Shown in pieces: positions 1 through 6,738 of a DNA stretch of 15,559 nucleotides (the first letter of the stretch is position 1; each line of letters starts with the position of its first letter). The notes beneath the pieces were generated by a model that did not search any database, had not been told where the DNA came from, and saw only the letters and a list, made by a program, of their open reading frames with translations. This DNA is from an uncultured Oscillospiraceae bacterium (lineage in GTDB: Bacteria > Bacillota > Clostridia > Oscillospirales > JAAYXM01). The DNA lies in NCBI GenBank assembly GCA_934446465.1, contig CAKSEF010000043.1:1-15559 (forward strand), written 5' to 3'. The translations under genes and the position numbers were made by a program.

Positions 1-932
1 CCGCGGTATAAAATCTGCTGTGCTTCGTCCGCCTGCGTAATCGGGAGCACCTTATGAATTTTCGGAACAATCTTTCCGCTCTCGAATTTTTCCCAGAGAT
101 TCTCGGTCAGCTCCTTCAAGAGAACGCCTTTTTCCTCCGATGTTTTGCTTCTTAGGGTGCTTCCGATTATTCGGATATTCTTAACATAGATATTCTTAAA
201 ATCTATGTTTGAATAATCGCCTGCAAGTGTGGCAATCTGAATCCAGCGACATCCCCTTGCGACGTACGGCAGACATTCTCCGAGCATTGAACCGCCGAGG
301 CAATCAATAGCAATATTTACGGGCTTTCCTTTTGCTTCTTCCTCTTTCAGCACTTCGGCAATATTCTCGGATGTCGCGTCTACAACGCGGTCAGCGTTTA
401 AATATGCCACCTCTTTTGCTTTTTCCTTGCCCAAAACCGTTGTTATTACGCGCAGTCCGAAAGCTTTTGCCATGGGGATAACGGCGCTTGCCAGCCCCGA
501 CGCCCCCGCATTCATCAGGAGTGTTTCACCGGGTTTCGCGTTTCCGACATGGAAGAGATTAAGATATGCGGTTGTATAGACCTCGGGAATAGCCGAGGCT
601 TCCGCAAAAGAGAGGTTTTTCGGCATGTGCATAACCATTTCTTCCGGAGCGTTTACATATTCGGCATATCCGCCGCCTCCGAGCAAGGCGCAGACCTTAT
701 CGCCTGCAGAAAACCGCTCCGATTTCGTTTCCTTTACAATTCCCGCAACTTCGAGCCCCGGCCATTCGGGACATCCGGGAGGCGGCGGATAGCTTCCCTC
801 TCTTTGGAGAAGGTCAGCTCGGTTAATTGCCGCCGCGAAAACCTCAATTTTAACTTCTCCTTTCTTGAGCGGAGGGAGCGAAACATCGTTCCACGACAGC
901 GACTTATCATCATTGATTATTATTGCTTTCAT
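1..932 (-). CDS. Quinone oxidoreductase-like (PIG3-type) zinc-free alcohol dehydrogenase family protein, C-terminus cut by window
   Basis: This is an NAD(P)H-dependent medium-chain reductase, probably cytoplasmic. 310 codons are visible from the ATG at 930-932; the frame stays open to the window edge and family length (about 325-330) suggests only some 15-20 residues are missing. The GroES-like half carries NRADLLQREG (residues 37-46) followed by YPPPPG (48-53), the signature of the TP53I3/PIG3 quinone oxidoreductase subgroup. The nucleotide-binding turn is NAGASGLASA (141-150). The structural-zinc cysteine cluster of true alcohol dehydrogenases is not seen. The start has AAAGGAG upstream and overlaps the end of the AroD-like gene by 23 bases, so the two are probably cotranslated. 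It is the third gene of the AraC-divergent operon. The substrate is unknown: quinone, enone or keto-sugar reduction are all possible. Confidence 0.88.
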   Translation of the reverse strand, partial: MKAIIINDDKSLSWNDVSLPPLKKGEVKIEVFAAAINRADLLQREGSYPPPPGCPEWPGLEVAGIVKETKSERFSAGDKVCALLGGGGYAEYVNAPEEMVMHMPKNLSFAEASAIPEVYTTAYLNLFHVGNAKPGETLLMNAGASGLASAVIPMAKAFGLRVITTVLGKEKAKEVAYLNADRVVDATSENIAEVLKEEEAKGKPVNIAIDCLGGSMLGECLPYVARGCRWIQIATLAGDYSNIDFKNIYVKNIRIIGSTLRSKTSEEKGVLLKELTENLWEKFESGKIVPKIHKVLPITQADEAQQILYR

Positions 933-1719
933 TTTGATTCTCCTTTATCATACCCGCATTTTTGAATATCTCCGCGATTGTTTCAATGGGCATCTGCGGA
1001 GAGCTCGTATCTGTCAGATGTTTTTCTTTCACAAATACCATAGGCTCGTAAATCAGACCGCACCCGAGCCTGTGCCGAAGGGCATATTTGCCGCCGCAGA
1101 GGAAAACGGTGGGAATGTCCGCCTTCTTTTTCAAATATGTTATCGTTTCAAAGCATTCCAAAAGATGCTCCTCCGTGTCCGCGCCGGCGACGATTTTTGC
1201 AATATCCGCACCTCGGGCTCGGTGCTTCTTTGCTATCTCAACCGCTCTTTCCTTCGTGATAAAGCGAAATTCGTCCCCGAAGAGCAGATGTGATGACATC
1301 AAAACCTCTTTGCCCATCGAATGTATTTTCTCAATCAGCTTCTTCTGCTTTTCCACCGCTTCATTATCTTCGGTAAGCTCGCCGGGTGCTGCACAAAACA
1401 TATCGCCCCTTATATCCGCGATATCAGCTCCGCATTCGAGGGCGAGCAGAAGATACTCGGCGCGCTCGTCGTCCGTCTCATTTATGCAGTCATTCCGCAG
1501 ATAGCAGGTAACATAGACAGGCTTATCCTCCATGGCGGAAATGAACTTTGTTATTTTCTCACGCGTCCTGAGCTCTTTCGGCATAATCTCAAGCATGAGG
1601 CAGAAGGCGTCGGCCCCCTGTTCCGAACTGCGCCTTATCTCTTCGAGCAAGCCCGCCTCGGTTTTGGAGGAAAGCAAAGGTGTAATTAAAGGTCTCGCAT
1701 GGTTTAGAAACGTTTTCAT
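910..1719 (-). CDS. Type I 3-dehydroquinate dehydratase-like protein (AroD fold, altered active site)
   Basis: 269 residues in a class I (Schiff-base) TIM barrel. By manual motif alignment to AroD, the Schiff-base lysine (GADIAKI, K175), the catalytic histidine (MSSHLL, H144), the late arginine (R215) and the Ser/Gln near the C-terminus (SSPQ, S240/Q242) are kept. The early ElR motif after GAD reads FCLML (C40, M42) and the IDIE motif reads ADIRGD (R104), so substrate-binding acidic and arginine residues are replaced. The start chosen is the ATG at 1717-1719: it overlaps the upstream gene's stop as ATGA and has a GGGGGGAG site just before it. An 18-residue longer frame exists but lacks support. 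A plain shikimate-pathway role is possible, but the substitutions and the company of an epimerase and a reductase under an AraC regulator suggest another keto-acid or keto-sugar substrate (inference). Confidence 0.8.
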   Translation of the reverse strand: MKTFLNHARPLITPLLSSKTEAGLLEEIRRSSEQGADAFCLMLEIMPKELRTREKITKFISAMEDKPVYVTCYLRNDCINETDDERAEYLLLALECGADIADIRGDMFCAAPGELTEDNEAVEKQKKLIEKIHSMGKEVLMSSHLLFGDEFRFITKERAVEIAKKHRARGADIAKIVAGADTEEHLLECFETITYLKKKADIPTVFLCGGKYALRHRLGCGLIYEPMVFVKEKHLTDTSSPQMPIETIAEIFKNAGMIKENQNESNNNQ

Positions 1720-2729
1720 TTTCTCCCCCCGTAAATTTTTTCCAACAATCTGTCCATTCTCTCGTCCGCACACTCGTTATAAATGGCGTTGTTATAGTTT
1801 TCAAGCTCCATCGTGAGTCCCTGCTCCAGCGGCATGAAATCGGACGCTTTTCTGTTCGTTGCTTTCAGTATTTTTTCATTATCGATAACGCGGTTATAGC
1901 AACGGTCATATTTGAGCTGCTGAGCGGTCGCCGTGCTTCCGCCGAAAATTTCGTTTACGAATGTGTCATCATCAACCGTTATATATTCAAGCCCGCCGAT
2001 TTTTTTGTAAATTTCCGCAATTTCGCGCCATGTATGGTGTTCGCTCGTGCCTATTGTATACGCTTCGCCGAACGCGTTTTCATTCAATACCAGCTTTGAA
2101 ACGCATATTCCGAAATCCCCCGCCCAACTGAGCGTCCCCTCGCAATCCATTGCTCCCTCGGGGAGAACGACCGTTTTATTCGCGCGCATTCTGTGAATCA
2201 GAGTTCCTGCCTCAAGAACGGTCAGTTGAAAACGCGCTTTGGAATATGTAATTGTCGGTCTTATTATGCTCCAATTCCTTTTCTTCCCGCTTAAGAGGTA
2301 ATCTTCGCATTTTGCCTTGTAAATGCTGTATTCGTAATCTTCGACAAAGTCTTCGGGGAGCTTCCCCGCCCGGAGCAGGTCCCAAAGCCTCGGCGATTTC
2401 TCCGTTATCGGATATTCGCTTCCGTAAACCCTGTATGTCGATGTAAAAATATAGTGCTTTGTATTATCTAAGTATAAATCGGCATACGGAACAAACTCTC
2501 CGATTGTCGGATAGACCATAAAATCAACTATTGCGTCGTAATCGTTCCGCATAAGCTCCCTAAGGTATAAGAAATCTTTTCCGTCGTGGCGCAGATATCT
2601 TATATTTGATTGTTTTAACAACCCTTCTTCAAGGCACAGCACATCTATATCGTGTCCGAGCTTTTGCAGTTCCTGAGTTAAATATACCCCAAGCGCGCCG
2701 TTTCCGCCGTTCAGAAGAATTCTGCTCAC
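1716..2729 (-). CDS. NAD-dependent epimerase/dehydratase family protein (extended SDR)
   Basis: 337 residues, the first gene of the minus-strand operon. The N-terminal Rossmann motif is G8xxG11xxG14 (NGGNGALG), the Ser/Thr of the active site lies in FTSTYRVYG (95-103), and the catalytic pair is Y134xxxK138. A typical IIRPTITY segment follows (155-162). These show an extended short-chain dehydrogenase acting on a sugar or nucleotide-sugar, with NAD(P) bound. It starts with GTG preceded by GGGGGAG at a normal distance. Its stop overlaps the AroD-like start by four bases (ATGA), indicating translational coupling. It is transcribed from a strong promoter interlocked with that of the divergent AraC regulator. 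The precise substrate cannot be read from sequence; epimerase, dehydratase and reductase are all possible within the family. Confidence 0.87.
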   Translation of the reverse strand: MSRILLNGGNGALGVYLTQELQKLGHDIDVLCLEEGLLKQSNIRYLRHDGKDFLYLRELMRNDYDAIVDFMVYPTIGEFVPYADLYLDNTKHYIFTSTYRVYGSEYPITEKSPRLWDLLRAGKLPEDFVEDYEYSIYKAKCEDYLLSGKKRNWSIIRPTITYSKARFQLTVLEAGTLIHRMRANKTVVLPEGAMDCEGTLSWAGDFGICVSKLVLNENAFGEAYTIGTSEHHTWREIAEIYKKIGGLEYITVDDDTFVNEIFGGSTATAQQLKYDRCYNRVIDNEKILKATNRKASDFMPLEQGLTMELENYNNAIYNECADERMDRLLEKIYGGRK

Positions 2730-2761
2730 AGTGTCTCCCCCTATCTCAACAAGTTTTCTTA

Positions 2762-2790
2762 ATTATATCCCATTGACATTCCGATATCAA
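2762..2790 (-). promoter_or_regulatory. Promoter of the epimerase/AroD-like/oxidoreductase operon
   Basis: On the minus strand, TTGATA (2785-2790) and TATAAT (2762-2767) are separated by exactly 17 bases. The predicted transcript starts about 25-30 bases before the GTG of the epimerase gene. The -35 box lies inside the spacer of the opposite promoter. Confidence 0.75.
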
Positions 2791-2801
2791 GACGCTATAC
2801 T
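2773..2801 (+). promoter_or_regulatory. Promoter of the first AraC-type regulator
   Basis: TTGACA (2773-2778), a 17-base spacer and TATACT (2796-2801): close to consensus. Its -35 box lies inside the spacer of the minus-strand promoter. A short inverted repeat, ATTGT (2802-2806) and ACAAT (2815-2819), spans the expected start of transcription and could be an operator. Confidence 0.75.
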
Positions 2802-2843
2802 ATTGTAAAAGAGCACAATTCTACTGCAAAATGCGACTGATTT

Positions 2844-2849
2844 GAGGTG
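2844..2849 (+). promoter_or_regulatory. Ribosome binding site deciding a TTG start
   Basis: GAGGTG lies six bases before the TTG at 2856. The longer in-frame GTG start (2847) would sit within this site and has no Shine-Dalgarno of its own, so the TTG is preferred. Confidence 0.5.
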
Positions 2850-2855
2850 TCTGAA

Positions 2856-3584
2856 TTGACGGATTTTTCACTGCAAAAGCACACAGTTGCAAACGGGCAT
2901 ATATGCCAAACAAAAATCGGATTTCCGTTTGCGCAGATACGGTATATACTGTCAGGGAGCTGTCTTATGCCGAAAAGCAGCACCAAGCCGCATGAAGAGG
3001 GCTCGCTCATATTTATTCCGCACAATACCCCTTACGAAATCTGCTGGCGCGGTGAGCCTGAAGCGGAGTACTATGTACTTGAGTTTGCCCCCGATTTGCT
3101 CAGTGCTGAGAAGCAGTATGCCCGCTCCGCCGACAGTCCCGCCCTCGGGGAAACTTTCAAAAAGCTTTCCGAATCGATTTCCGCCGGCACAAAACTTGAA
3201 AGCCTCACACTCTTCTGTTTACTTTTGAGTACTTGCGAAAAGAATCTCAAAAAGCAGACTGACGTGCAAAAGGCGAGCATTTACCCCGCCGTCAGATACA
3301 TTAACACACACCTCTCCGAAGAATGGAGTGTCGGAACACTTGCGAAAATGTGCAGTCTTTCCGAATCACGATTCTACTGTTTGTTCAAACAGCAGACGGG
3401 AATGTCTCCCATATGCTATAAAAACACCTTAAAAATAGAGAAGGCCTCTTTTTTACTCAAAGAGGGCTTTACCGCGGAGGAGATATGCGAACATCTGAAT
3501 TTCTGCTCGGTCTCATTTTTCAGAAGAACCTTCAAAAGCATAGTCGGAAGCACGCCGAAGCAGTACATGAAAAGCTTTGACTGA
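2856..3584 (+). CDS. AraC-family transcriptional regulator, divergent from epimerase operon
   Basis: About 242 residues. The N-terminal half is a cupin-like sensor region, with a HEEGSLIFIPHNTPYEI stretch typical of AraC sugar sensors. The C-terminal hundred residues are the double helix-turn-helix: first helix pair around WSVGTLAKMCSLSESRFYCLFK, second around TAEEICEHLNFCSVSFFRRTFK, ending in the usual STPKQYMKS. The protein probably binds DNA in the short shared intergenic region and controls the minus-strand operon in response to its substrate. Start is TTG at 2856 based on GAGGTG; GTG at 2847 (three residues longer) is the alternative. The effector is unknown. It could also act on the secreted-protein gene downstream, which follows on the same strand after 120 bases. 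Confidence 0.88.
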   Translation: MTDFSLQKHTVANGHICQTKIGFPFAQIRYILSGSCLMPKSSTKPHEEGSLIFIPHNTPYEICWRGEPEAEYYVLEFAPDLLSAEKQYARSADSPALGETFKKLSESISAGTKLESLTLFCLLLSTCEKNLKKQTDVQKASIYPAVRYINTHLSEEWSVGTLAKMCSLSESRFYCLFKQQTGMSPICYKNTLKIEKASFLLKEGFTAEEICEHLNFCSVSFFRRTFKSIVGSTPKQYMKSFD

Positions 3585-3641
3585 TGGGTGTTCCGACCGC
3601 ACATGGAAATTTTTTCAAATATCTTCCAAAATTCACTTGCG

Positions 3642-3659
3642 CCGTACATCAATGTACGG
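3642..3659. promoter_or_regulatory. Inverted repeat upstream of the secreted protein gene (operator-like)
   Basis: CCGTACAT and ATGTACGG form a perfect 8-base inverted repeat with a 2-base centre, followed by another GTGTAC half-like element (3659-3664). There is no T-tract, so it is not a terminator of the preceding regulator. I find no convincing -35/-10 pair in the 120-base gap (3585-3704), which fits a promoter needing an activator. An A/T-rich stretch lies at about 3608-3635. Confidence 0.45.
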
Positions 3660-3704
3660 TGTACACTCATATGTTGCAAGATATAAATTATAAGGAGGAT
3701 ATAT

Positions 3705-5858
3705 ATGGGTAAAAAGATTTTTTCCGCGCTGCTGAGTGCAATGGCCCTGCTTTGCAGTCTGACAGTGCTCGCCGCCGATTTCAAGCCCGGAGACATCGGT
3801 ATCGTTAATTTCGGCAGCATGACTGTTTTCAGACGTCCGACGATAAATTCAAAGTCCGTCGGGATTGTGTCAAAAAACGAGAGGGTAACTATCCTTGATG
3901 CATACACCAGCGGAGACGGCACGGCGGACATCTTCCACAAAATCCGTTTCGGTGATGATAAGGAAGGTTATGTTTACGCTTACGCCGGGAAAAAACCTAC
4001 TCTTCTTACTGAAGAGGCAGCAAAGAAGGAATGGAACAAGAACAAAAAGCCGGACCCAAAATATCAGCATGATATTGATATGTCGATTCTTTTTGACTAT
4101 ATCTACGGAGGAAGAAAAGCAGCGACCGGCAAAAAAATCTCATACGGATATGTGAAGGTTCCGAATGAATGGACACAGCACAAGCGCCCCGCCTCGCTTC
4201 CGCTTGTCGGCAAGGCCGTTCTTCATATCGGAGATGTATACAAGGACGGAATGATAAGAGCGTATTTTTACCCCGGCAATCCGCCGATAAACTACCATGC
4301 AAAGAGGCTTGACGAGCTCCGGGCAATAGGCTATCTCCCGCACGGGGTAGAATACAGCCGTACCTCCGGCAATGCCAACTGTGCATTCTATGCTTGGACA
4401 ACAAGTGAATTTGACGTTGTTGCATATAATGACCGGTGGGTGGCAGTCTGGAGTGACGGAGGCGTTGACCCGAGCCGTGGTATAGGTCTTCCCTGCGGGG
4501 GCATGAAGTATATACCATACGGAAGCTGGAAGCCGGGCGTATACTTCATTCCGCGCAAGTTTTGCTACATTCTCGACATAAACAACCAAGTAACAACAGC
4601 TCCCGCAACGGCTGCATTCGGCAAGTCAACCGGCTATCTGCAAGTAAAGACGACTCCCGATAAGGATGATTATGTAAAAGCGGGATGTTACAAGCCTAAT
4701 CAGACCTTCCCGATAGTTGACGCGTCCCCCGTAAACGGCCATTATAAAATTTACTACAAGCACGGCATATATTATGTTGAGTCGCAATATGTAAACTATA
4801 AGGCTTCAAATATACAGAAGCCGACCGTTGCGTACACGGCCAAGGCGAACGGAGATGCCAAAATACTTACCTCTCCCGATACAAATGCCGCCGTAGTCGG
4901 ATACGTTACGAAAGACACGATAATTGATATCCTCCAAAAGGACTATAACGGTTCATACGCGAGAATATGGTTTAATTCCAAGGAATGCTATATTGAGTCC
5001 AAGTACCTGTACGATTTACAGGTATCGCCCTCGGCAGCAAATGTTGCCGGACTCGGTGTGCCGATAGGTGTAATGGTAATTGACTCCCCCGCACGCGCCT
5101 ACGGCGAGGTTGCGTATTCGCCCGAGGCTTTTAAAATTTACAAACAGAACAACTACGGCGAAACCTACAAAGCAACCGATATGCTCAAACAAATCCAAAA
5201 TATCGACAACGGAATGGTTCGGATGAATGAGTATGACTGGGCAAATGTCTACAAAGTCCAGAATGTTACCTACACCCCCGACCCCGACTATCCCGATGAG
5301 ATTGAGACGGCTAAGCTGTACACTATATTTTTTGCCGGCGATGTCCGCTATGTATTCAAGAAAGATGTGGAGCATAAAGCTCTCAACTATTATCCCGGAA
5401 AGGGTTACAGCAAGACAACCGTAGCAAAAACACAGCCGATTTACATCGACACCAAAAAATACAATATTTTGGCGTATAACATCAACGGAAATAACTACTT
5501 TAAGCTGCGTGATATTGCCAAAATGCTTAGCGGTACGGTAAAGACCTTTGACGTGAAGTACGACAAGGCGACAAACGCGATTGACATGCTCAGCTTCTAC
5601 GAATACACGCCTGTCGGCGGTGAGTTGACTGCCGGAGACGGTGTTACGAGAAAAGCATATTCATCCTCCGCGTTTTTGACGTATGACGGAGTTCCCGTTT
5701 CCGCCTCCTGCTACAACATCAACGGAAATAACTATTTTAAGCTCCGCGATGTAACCGACGCACTCGATTGCAGAGTTATATGGGATGCAAATAACAAACT
5801 CATAAAGGTAGCGACAACTGTGCCCGCTTACGACGACCCGTCCGAGCCTGTAGGCTGA
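3705..5858 (+). CDS. Secreted multidomain protein with SH3-like segments and two copper-amine-oxidase-N-like (stalk) repeats
   Basis: 717 residues. A signal peptide is clear: GKK positive end, hydrophobic core to residue 22, and an A-x-A type cleavage near VLAAD (21-25). The mature part has an SH3-like segment (about 26-95, with VFRRPTINSKSVGIV), an unassigned Trp/Tyr/Gly-rich section (about 125-295), further SH3-like segments (about 300-365 and 373-436, the latter with ILTSPDTNAAVVGYV), and a linker region. At the C-terminus two copies of a copper-amine-oxidase-N-type fold (about 574-630 and 655-705) carry the motif YNINGNNYFKLRD at 591-603 and 670-682. There is no sortase motif or C-terminal anchor, so it may be released or held by wall binding. 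AAGGAGG (3692-3698) precedes the ATG. The enzymatic role, if any, is not recognised; cell-wall or surface glycan binding is an inference from the SH3-like parts. Confidence 0.85.
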   Translation: MGKKIFSALLSAMALLCSLTVLAADFKPGDIGIVNFGSMTVFRRPTINSKSVGIVSKNERVTILDAYTSGDGTADIFHKIRFGDDKEGYVYAYAGKKPTLLTEEAAKKEWNKNKKPDPKYQHDIDMSILFDYIYGGRKAATGKKISYGYVKVPNEWTQHKRPASLPLVGKAVLHIGDVYKDGMIRAYFYPGNPPINYHAKRLDELRAIGYLPHGVEYSRTSGNANCAFYAWTTSEFDVVAYNDRWVAVWSDGGVDPSRGIGLPCGGMKYIPYGSWKPGVYFIPRKFCYILDINNQVTTAPATAAFGKSTGYLQVKTTPDKDDYVKAGCYKPNQTFPIVDASPVNGHYKIYYKHGIYYVESQYVNYKASNIQKPTVAYTAKANGDAKILTSPDTNAAVVGYVTKDTIIDILQKDYNGSYARIWFNSKECYIESKYLYDLQVSPSAANVAGLGVPIGVMVIDSPARAYGEVAYSPEAFKIYKQNNYGETYKATDMLKQIQNIDNGMVRMNEYDWANVYKVQNVTYTPDPDYPDEIETAKLYTIFFAGDVRYVFKKDVEHKALNYYPGKGYSKTTVAKTQPIYIDTKKYNILAYNINGNNYFKLRDIAKMLSGTVKTFDVKYDKATNAIDMLSFYEYTPVGGELTAGDGVTRKAYSSSAFLTYDGVPVSASCYNINGNNYFKLRDVTDALDCRVIWDANNKLIKVATTVPAYDDPSEPVG
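5475..5516 (+). repeat. Stalk-domain coding repeat, copy 1
   Basis: This stretch encodes YNINGNNYFKLRDI in the secreted protein. It matches copy 2 at 5712-5753 almost base for base, with differences mainly at third codon positions, indicating internal domain duplication. Confidence 0.8.
5712..5753 (+). repeat. Stalk-domain coding repeat, copy 2
   Basis: This stretch encodes YNINGNNYFKLRDV. It is the second copy of the motif at 5475-5516, 237 bases downstream and in the same frame. Confidence 0.8.
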
Positions 5859-5871
5859 TAAAAGCAATAAG

Positions 5872-5900
5872 AAAGAAGCTGATTTCTCAGCTTCTTTTTT
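5872..5900 (+). terminator. Rho-independent terminator between convergent genes
   Basis: An 11-base-pair stem (AAAGAAGCTGA at 5872-5882 with TCAGCTTCTTT at 5887-5897), a TTTC loop and following T residues. It sits 13 bases after the secreted protein's stop and immediately beyond the stop of the convergent aldolase gene; the reverse strand also ends in a T-rich stretch, so it may serve both. Confidence 0.85.
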
Positions 5901-5901
5901 A

Positions 5902-6738
5902 TTATTTCTCATACAGGAACTCGTCTGAAAAGTCCAAATTGAAATCCCTTTCAATTTCTCGGAATCCGTCTGCGGTAATAGTCTGCATTTTCTTTCCGCC
6001 TGTTATCTCCATGACATGAACGAGCATCTCCGCCGCTTTCTCTATTGTGTGCATTATCCCGAACGCCATATCGAGCGTTTCCCCGCTGCAAACAAGACCG
6101 TGGTGCGCCCATACCACGGCGTCATATCTTTTCATCAGCTTTCCTGTTGCTATTCCTATTTCCGCACAGCACGGAACCATCCAATCCATAACTCCGACAC
6201 CGTTCGGGAAGACTATTGAGCATTCCGTCATCATCTCCCACAGCTCGCGGGTGAAAATCTCGGATTTGAGCGGCAGGACGTATGTGAGTATGTTTGTATA
6301 TTTCGGATGCGAGTGATACACAACTCTGTATTTTCCTTCCGTCGCCCTTGCTTTGATGCTGTGCGTCAGCAGGTGTGCGGAAATCTCGCTTGTCGGTCTT
6401 CCCCCATTCACAAGCCCCCACACAATTTTATATTTATCGCCTGTATCATTCACCGTAATTATGCAGAGGGAGTCCTCGGGATTGTCCCTTAAGTTCTGGA
6501 AGTACTTCCCGCTCCCCGTTACGATAAAAAACTGCCCCGCAAAATCCGGAACGGAAACGTTCTTCCCGATTTCCGTCCACTCGGCGTCAAAGCTGAAATT
6601 CCCGTAAACTTCTTTTATCTCTTCATCCGTCATTCTGTATGACAGATTCCCCCCGTTTATTTCGTGCCAACCCATTCTCCAGCCCATGTCGGCGACCTTG
6701 ATAAATGACTTCATCGGCTTTGATTCCAAAATATTCAT
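5902..6738 (-). CDS. rhaD: Rhamnulose-1-phosphate aldolase (RhaD-type class II aldolase)
   Basis: 278 residues, close to the 274 of E. coli RhaD. It cleaves a 6-deoxy-ketose 1-phosphate into DHAP and L-lactaldehyde in the cytoplasm. The family signature WHEINGGNLSYR is at 24-35. The catalytic glutamate lies in PTSE (E118), and the zinc ligands are H142 and H144 (YHSHP) and H213 (HHG), each one position from the E. coli residues E117, H141, H143 and H212. TRELWEMMTEC and FPNGVGVMDWMVP also match RhaD rather than the shorter FucA. The start overlaps the kinase stop by four bases (ATGA), with CGGAGG upstream. It is the last gene of the operon. Because the operon opens with fucose isomerase and mutarotase, the real substrate may be L-fuculose 1-phosphate (inference). 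RhaD is the nearer family by length and motifs. Confidence 0.92.
   Translation of the reverse strand: MNILESKPMKSFIKVADMGWRMGWHEINGGNLSYRMTDEEIKEVYGNFSFDAEWTEIGKNVSVPDFAGQFFIVTGSGKYFQNLRDNPEDSLCIITVNDTGDKYKIVWGLVNGGRPTSEISAHLLTHSIKARATEGKYRVVYHSHPKYTNILTYVLPLKSEIFTRELWEMMTECSIVFPNGVGVMDWMVPCCAEIGIATGKLMKRYDAVVWAHHGLVCSGETLDMAFGIMHTIEKAAEMLVHVMEITGGKKMQTITADGFREIERDFNLDFSDEFLYEK

Noticed and set aside
865..1689. Several plus-strand open frames opposite the AroD-like gene
   Set aside because: No ribosome binding sites or recognisable domains; they mirror the minus-strand coding sequence.
3642..3659. Inverted repeat as a terminator of the first AraC gene
   Set aside because: The loop is only two bases and no T-run follows; an operator is more likely.
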